Assembly: GCA_022712815.1 (NCBI GenBank)
Contig: JAFLJW010000188.1
Location: 1-7,236, forward strand
Reading direction: 5' to 3'
DNA length: 7,236 bases
DNA from: Pseudodesulfovibrio sp.
GTDB lineage: Bacteria; Desulfobacterota; Desulfovibrionia; Desulfovibrionales; Desulfovibrionaceae
Shown here: piece by piece, positions 6,258 through 7,236 of the stretch
Position numbering within the stretch: the stretch's first letter is position 1
Layout: the number at the start of each line of letters is the position of its first letter
Made by a program: the position numbers and the translations under genes
The notes under the pieces: model-generated
Seen by the model: only the letters and a program-made list of their open reading frames with translations
Databases searched by the model: none
What the model was told of the DNA's origin: nothing

Positions 6258-6839
6258 ATGAACGCAGCATTCAGCCTATGGGAGGGGCGTATCGCCCCGG
6301 TTTTTGACGTAGCCCCTGAGACGGCCATTGTCTCAAGAAAGGACCGTGCAAAGCGGTCGGAACGGGTTTCTTTGCCCTGTTCCGATCCCGTACAATCCGT
6401 TGCCGCGTTTCAGAAGCACTGCGTATCAACTTTGATTTGCGGTGCAATTTCCCGACCATTGCAAGATTTTTTCACGGCCTGCGGCGTAACGGTGCATGCC
6501 TTTGTCACTGGTACTTTTGAAGAGGTTGTCAAGGCATGGCGAGACAGTACTCTCAATGACACCCGGTTTCTCATGCCCGGATGCGGTCGAGGCTTCGGCC
6601 AGGGCCGGGTGAGCGGCGGACGGCGTAACCGCAACGGCCGAACCGAATCTTTTGGTCGGAAAGGATTTGGCGGTATAAATTTCGGCAATGAACGAACGGC
6701 ACCATTCGAAAATAGCGCAACGTTGCAGCGGACGATGTGTCGCTGCCCCCGTTGCGGACATGAGATCGTGCACGTGCCGGGCATGCCGTATTCCAAATGC
6801 AGATGTCCCAACTGCTACGCACCGATGGTGCGGGCGTAA
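6258..6839 (+). CDS. NifX/NifB-type (dinitrogenase Fe-Mo cofactor biosynthesis family) protein with C-terminal double CxCxxC module
   Basis: 193-residue protein in three parts. Residues about 6-100 match the NifX/NifB C-terminal-like family: WEGRIAPVFDVA (8-19) and CGAISRPLQDFF (61-72), followed by GVTVHAFVTGTFEEVVKAW (76-94). Relatives bind Fe-Mo-S cofactors or, in the orange protein, a Mo-Cu-S cluster; the ligand here is unknown. Residues about 107-145 are a Gly/Arg-rich linker with a GCGRGFGQGR element. Residues 161-190 hold two CxCxxC knuckles (C161, C163, C166; C181, C183, C186), a zinc-ribbon- or rubredoxin-like metal site. ATG 6258 is chosen because GAGGAG (6242-6247) lies ten bases upstream; the earlier TTG 6210 and ATG 6219 fall before the predicted transcription start, and ATG 6249 is one base from the Shine-Dalgarno. 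It is no proof of nitrogen fixation, as such proteins are widespread in anaerobes. Confidence 0.85.
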   Translation: MNAAFSLWEGRIAPVFDVAPETAIVSRKDRAKRSERVSLPCSDPVQSVAAFQKHCVSTLICGAISRPLQDFFTACGVTVHAFVTGTFEEVVKAWRDSTLNDTRFLMPGCGRGFGQGRVSGGRRNRNGRTESFGRKGFGGINFGNERTAPFENSATLQRTMCRCPRCGHEIVHVPGMPYSKCRCPNCYAPMVRA

Positions 6840-6862
6840 TATGTAAAAAAAAGGAGGCTCTT

Positions 6863-7225
6863 ATGCCACAGAGAAACGGAACAGGCCCCATGGGAATGGG
6901 GGCGCGCTCAGGACGAGGACTTGGGATGTGTACCGGTGTCAATGCTCCTGCCCTTGGACAGGGAACGGGGCGTGGTTTTGGCGGCGGATTTGGTATGGGT
7001 GGCGGCATACGTCGGCGTGGTGGTTCCGGGTTTGGATCTAGGGGCAACGGCGGTGGATTCAGCGGTGGCGGTTATGCCCGCAGAGGGTGGGGATTCTCGC
7101 CTGATGCCAATGCCGCATACCCAGACACGCAAAATGTCCTCAAAGAACAGGCTGCGTACCTGGAATCAGAGTTGAAAGCTGTACAGCAACGCTTGACCGT
7201 TCTGAAAAAGGAATCAGAAAAATAG
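6863..7225 (+). CDS. Gly/Arg-rich DUF5320-like protein with C-terminal coiled coil
   Basis: 120-residue protein beginning MPQRNGTGPMGMGARSGRG, the signature opening of DUF5320-type proteins, which often neighbour NifX-like genes in anaerobes; their function is not known to me. Residues 4-78 are dominated by Gly and Arg with repeated GxGRGxG, GGGFG and GGGF elements and one Cys (C23, in GLGMCTG). Residues about 88-118 form a heptad-like coiled coil (hydrophobic positions at L93, A97, L100, L104, V107, L111 and L114), suggesting oligomerisation or binding to a partner helix. ATG 6863 is preceded by AAGGAGG (6851-6857) five bases upstream. A longer in-frame version from ATG 6797 would overlap the previous gene and lacks support. 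The 23-bp gap indicates the same operon as the NifX-like gene, hence probably the same sigma-54 control. No terminator is seen before the window ends. Confidence 0.8.
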   Translation: MPQRNGTGPMGMGARSGRGLGMCTGVNAPALGQGTGRGFGGGFGMGGGIRRRGGSGFGSRGNGGGFSGGGYARRGWGFSPDANAAYPDTQNVLKEQAAYLESELKAVQQRLTVLKKESEK

Positions 7226-7236
7226 CTGATTTGGTA

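Noticed and set aside
6797..6862. Longer N-terminus for the Gly-rich protein
   Set aside because: It would overlap the end of the NifX-like gene; the ATG at 6863 has AAGGAGG five bases upstream and begins with the family's typical MPxxxGTGP opening.
6258..7225. Evidence for nitrogen fixation
   Set aside because: NifX/NifB-like domains are common in anaerobes without nitrogenase, and no nifHDK, nifB radical-SAM or other nif genes are present in the window.
1..7236. CRISPR arrays, tRNA or rRNA genes, insertion sequences or integration sites
   Set aside because: No regular direct repeats, cloverleaf-like segments, transposase-like ORFs or flanking inverted repeats were seen on either strand.

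Overview
The window (about 54-55% G+C by eye) looks like chromosome of a sulfate-reducing deltaproteobacterium of the Desulfovibrionales. The main reason is that its left half encodes three consecutive subunits of the Qrc complex (QrcB, QrcC, QrcD), the menaquinone reductase typical of Desulfovibrio-type sulfate reducers with periplasmic hydrogenases and formate dehydrogenases. The right half carries a sigma-54 activator with a cysteine-rich PAS domain, a NifX/NifB-like protein and a Gly-rich DUF5320-like protein, a gene set common in anaerobes and reminiscent of the sigma-54-controlled orange-protein (ORP) loci of Desulfovibrio.

Layout, all genes on the + strand. (1) 1-4073: the qrc operon. 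The window opens just after, or on the last codons of, an upstream gene, expected to be qrcA. Then come qrcB (23-1975), qrcC (1987-2820) and qrcD (2832-4073), separated by only 11 bp each. QrcB is a Tat-exported molybdopterin-oxidoreductase homologue, QrcC a 16-cysteine ferredoxin-like electron-transfer subunit and QrcD an NrfD/PsrC-type membrane subunit of about ten helices. Together they pass electrons from reduced periplasmic cytochrome c3 to menaquinone. (2) 4074-4377: a 304-bp gap with two consecutive perfect hairpins (probable tandem terminators) and then about 200 bp of leader and promoter region. (3) 4378-6102: an unrecognised acidic 94-residue protein with a GTG start, followed 45 bp later by a PAS-AAA+-Fis sigma-54 activator, probably co-transcribed. 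(4) 6103-6257: an intergenic region with a good -24/-12 sigma-54 promoter and candidate activator-binding dyads. (5) 6258-7225: a NifX-like domain fused to a C-terminal double CxCxxC zinc-ribbon-like module, and a Gly/Arg-rich protein with a C-terminal coiled coil. More genes of this operon probably lie beyond the right edge.

The most interesting reading is that the right half is a small redox- or metal-responsive regulon: a cysteine-bearing PAS activator that probably switches on the adjacent NifX-like operon from a sigma-54 promoter whose predicted transcript begins almost on the Shine-Dalgarno sequence. The functions of the 94-residue protein, the NifX-zinc-ribbon fusion and the Gly-rich protein are not established by the sequence. 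Nothing seen links this module functionally to qrc beyond adjacency.
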